Shown one piece after another: positions 61,123 to 64,000 of a stretch of 64,000 nucleotides of DNA. The stretch comes from Mycocentrospora acerina (lineage: Eukaryota; Ascomycota; Dothideomycetes; Pleosporales): assembly GCA_022701365.1 (NCBI GenBank), contig JAKUHH010000058.1, forward strand, positions 124,001 to 188,000. Direction: 5' to 3'. How positions within the stretch are numbered: position 1 is the stretch's first letter; the number at the start of each line of letters is the position of its first letter. The notes beneath the pieces are model-generated. The model saw only the letters and a program-made list of their open reading frames with translations, did no database searches and was not told the DNA's origin. The position numbers and the translations under genes were made by a program.

Positions 61123-62957
61123 CTACCTCTTTTCTCCGGCTCCGGCAACAAGGCCAGGACTAGGACCAGAACCAGCGCCATCAGCACCATTCTGCTCGGG
61201 CGCGCCCCTCCTGCCAATCCTGCCCAACCATGTCTCTGCACTGCCGACAGTGCCATCGACGACGGCAGTAATCTGGCCCATCATGTCGAGCCCTTCCTTG
61301 GCAAAGGCGAGCATACGGTTTGCGCCGCGGACTTCCTCGCCGTCGCCAGTTGTGGTGCGACCGGCAAGCTGCCAGCGCTGGGGTACGCTGAGCAGCTGGG
61401 TGCGTACGACCTGCGAGGCGTTTTGTGGGAGGGCGCCGCCTGTGTAGCGCGATACCGAGGCCACGACGGACTGCAGAGTTTGCCAGATGTCTGCGCTAAG
61501 GGCTTTGATGCGCGAGGCGATGCGGGAAACGTCGTCGTTCTCGTCAGCGGTGACGGGGGAGATGGTGGTGGGGGGTTGCTTTTCGGCGTCGTAGCGCGAG
61601 TGGTGGGGGTGACGGTTGCGGAGTGCCGTCTCATACTCTTCCAGGACAAGCTTTAGCGCCCGCATGACGTTGTCAATGTGGGTTGTTGCACCTCGGAGGA
61701 GGTTGAGGCAGAGTTTTAGGGAACGCAGGGAGGTAGCGCTGAGGGCAACACCGAGACCAGAAGTGGTCATGATGAGCTGGGTGGACCAGGCGACGCGGCG
61801 GTCTTGAGGTTGGGATTGGGTTTGGGCGTCTGCATTTTTGCCGTTGGCAGTGGCGGCAGCGGGGGATTCCTCGTAGCTGGGGGAGCGCTGGTCATCGTAG
61901 GCGGGCAGCGATTCTGCATATGATGACTGCGAGCCGGCTCTTCGTCGCGATGTGGGAGGGGCAGAGTCAATGTCCATTGCATCGCCTAGGGGACTCTCGA
62001 CACGCTGGCGTTTGCGGGCGGCGTCACGGTCACCCTGCTCGAGGTCGCTGGGCCGCCTGCCGACTTCTCCAAGGTAGCGACGCAGATTCTGCTCCATGCC
62101 CGTCCGCCGGCTTACCGACGACACGGTGTTGACCATGGGCGAGCCTACGTTGCGCTCAATCAGTTCGGCGCCGTACTTGACAAAGCGCGGCGAGTAGCCT
62201 TTGGTGGCGTTGTAGGCGGATATCGAGTTGTTGATTGTGCCGCCCAGCCAGGGGTGGTTGGAGGTGATGAGCGAAAGGAGTGGTTCTGGCTCGGCGGTGG
62301 AGTCGCGGGCGGAGGGGGCCATGGACCTTGCGGTGGGGGACCTGACAAAGTCTGGGGCAGTGAGTATTGTATACTTGTACGTGAAAACGAACATGTATTG
62401 ATACACACATGTATGTATGTATACGCACATGTATGTATGTATGTATACATACATACGCTCATATGTGTATACACACACTAATGTATATAACCACACATGG
62501 ATGTGTATATACATATACATGCGTATACATAGACACTTGTGTGTACATGTGGGTGTGAGAACGTACCTGGATTCCCCAACCCGCTCAGCGCCTCAGCCGC
62601 CAGCCTCACGTCCGGGTCGTCCATGCTCACGCTCGTGTCCCGCCGCGAGACGTCGTCCTGGGCGCTCAGCACGCTCGCCGTGTCCATGGGGCTGCCCATG
62701 TCGCCGTCGCGCAGGGCGCGGGACAGCGACGGCAGCTGCCCCCACTGGGTGTCATACTGGCTGCGGGGGCTGAGTTCAATCGAGTTGCGCGGCGTGTGTC
62801 GCGGCGTGAGGTCCAGCGACCTTATGCCTGGCAAGCTCTGCACATGGGCTCCGGCGCCCGGCGCGTGCGTGGGAACCGAGGGCAGGTCGAGGGACTCGGG
62901 GTCGTGCTGGGCGTAGGCGGGCGGCGGCGGACGGTGGAGCTGCTGCTCTTGTTGCAT
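61123..62957 (-). CDS. OPI1: Opi1-family transcription regulator
   Basis: Minus-strand exons 62957-62567 and 62351-61123 encode 539 aa; the 215-bp intron is the longest in this window. In yeast, Opi1 represses phospholipid genes (UAS-INO) and moves between the ER membrane and nucleus; relatives in moulds (clock-controlled protein 8 of Neurospora is one) are less understood. Family-defining text: DPDVRLAAEALSGLGNP at the exon junction, then SLITSNHPWLGGTINNSISA, SAYNATKGYSPRFVKYGAEL, ERNVGSPMVNTVSSVSRRTG, SLRSLKLCLNLLRGATTHID and RALKLVLEEYETAL. A basic stretch (AARKRQRVESP) could be a nuclear signal. The N-terminus is Pro/Ser-rich (MQQEQQLHRPPPPAYAQHDP). The start at 62957 is the first ATG in frame with the exon. 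Confidence 0.88.
62399..62530. repeat. ATGT/GTAT microsatellite in the OPI1 intron
   Basis: Irregular GTAT/ATAC and CATA tetranucleotide repeats fill most of the 215-bp intron, which explains its unusual length. Confidence 0.85.
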
Positions 62958-64000
62958 GGTCGGAGCTGTCTGTCCACACCACGCGCGACCCGGCGGCTCG
63001 ATGATGTCGTGTCGGAGCAGCGCTGAAACGGGCAACTCTGTCCGCGGACCCGATGCGTCGACTCGGGGCGACGACGACGTCTGGGGCTGTCTTGGCCGAC
63101 AGTATTCTCCCTGCTCAATCGCACTCCAGTCTCGTCGTCCAGGCCTGGGTACAGTCGCGGCGGGTCCTCGGGTATGGATGGAGGAGGAGGAAGAGGGGGA
63201 GGATGGGTGGGGGAGGCACGAAACCAAGTCGAATTGAATTGGCAGATCCCATGATTCTCACATGCTAATCCCATCACATGCGCGCTCCTCGACCCACGCC
63301 ACACATGGCTTGGCGTCTCTACATACAACCGACGCGCGACGGAGCCATAGGCTGCCGCACACGTAGCCTTGCCTGTCCACTTTTGCGCTGAGGAGCGACT
63401 CCCTCTCCATCAAGCGCTGCATCTTCACACGCCGAACAGACAGCCGTGTGCACTGCCGATGCGCCCACGTCACGCTCAGCGCGCACCACATGTCACTGTC
63501 TCGCTCTGGCACGTGCAAGTCAGCTAGCGATCTCCCATTGCTTGCCACCGTATTGCTTGCCAATCACAGCGCCGCAATGTCAAACGAGAGCGTTGCAACG
63601 GGGATATTGTCCCGACGTCCTGGCCGACTTGTGCGTCCTCAATGCTCGATGCTCACTCTTTACCGCAGCAATCCATACATGGATGGCAAGATGAGACAAA
63701 CATGGCGTCATCATCAACACTCTTCTTTACAACAAGCTCTCTGTCAAGATCCGCACAGCATGCCACGGCACACTTTCCACATACTCGTACCGCTCAGCCA
63801 ATGGGCTCGCAACGCGCATCTCCCGTGTCCAATGACCTGGTAACGTTGTAGTCATAAATAACAGCCGAGCCCTCCACGTGCCTGTCATGTCTGTTGGTCT
63901 TCCTATCAGCCTTACCAAGACGCATTTGGACCCTCACCAAAACACTGCTTGGCGTGCTTTTGCCTCCAATCAGCTAGCCCATCTCAACACAAAGATTGCG
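62958..64000. promoter_or_regulatory. Upstream region of the Opi1-family gene
   Basis: No gene supported. Short open frames on both strands lack recognisable motifs. A GGAGGA-type tract lies near 63180-63210. The window ends here, so a further gene to the right could begin beyond it. Confidence 0.5.

Noticed and set aside
63448..63843. 131-codon plus-strand frame
   Set aside because: Composition rich in His/Ser/Cys without any domain; likely chance in GC-balanced sequence.
1..64000. tRNA genes and transposon open frames
   Set aside because: A scan by eye for B-box GGTTCRANTCC with a paired A-box, and for reverse-transcriptase or transposase motifs, found nothing convincing; a tRNAscan-SE and RepeatMasker run would settle it.

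Overview
The window reads as nuclear DNA of a filamentous ascomycete (Pezizomycotina, probably Dothideomycetes; the class is an inference). The support is dense, mostly single-copy eukaryotic genes. They are broken by short introns, mostly 46-65 bp with GT..AG ends and CTAAC-type branch sites. Families typical of moulds are present: fungal TRK, Mnn1-type mannosyltransferase, rhodopsin-domain membrane protein, PL4 lyase and an Opi1-family regulator. Two N-runs (1-112 and 20341-20569) are assembly gaps bordered by runs of C. I worked out exon boundaries by hand from splice signals, reading frame and family conservation.

Left block (0.9-18.2 kb), mainly housekeeping: a TRK potassium transporter, glycogen synthase, a coiled-coil/RA/PH scaffold resembling animal lamellipodin/RIAM proteins, and an F-box/leucine-rich protein, all on the minus strand. 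A repeat-rich divergent promoter leads to an Nrp1-like RNA-binding protein (exonuclease-like fold, RRM, two RanBP2 zinc fingers) on the plus strand.

Middle block (18.2-35 kb), accessory in character: a gene-poor, microsatellite-rich stretch with the internal gap, then a secreted rhamnogalacturonan lyase, a divergent GT71 (Mnn1-like) glycosyltransferase, a small single-pass membrane protein of unknown function, a nitronate monooxygenase, a seven-pass rhodopsin-domain protein and a secreted alpha/beta hydrolase. The genes are on both strands with long spacers, so this is a loose set of environmental or host-related functions, not an obvious biosynthetic cluster.

Right block (35-64 kb), again housekeeping: cytochrome c oxidase subunit Va (COX6), the TFIIIC subunit Tau95, PP2A regulatory subunit B', a fatty-acid elongase, the giant SAGA/NuA4 subunit TRA1, a DEDDy 3'-5' exonuclease with an HRDC domain, and an Opi1-family transcription regulator.

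I did not find a convincing wholly new multi-gene system. The best leads are the fungal RA/PH scaffold with a repeated Gly-x-Leu motif and a 43-residue tandem duplication, the catalytically dead exonuclease fold in the Nrp1-like protein, introns whose retention would give alternative C-termini or an in-frame insertion (glycogen synthase, TRA1), and a 10-bp phased tandem repeat in a divergent promoter. No tRNA, rRNA, CRISPR array or intact transposon was recognised.
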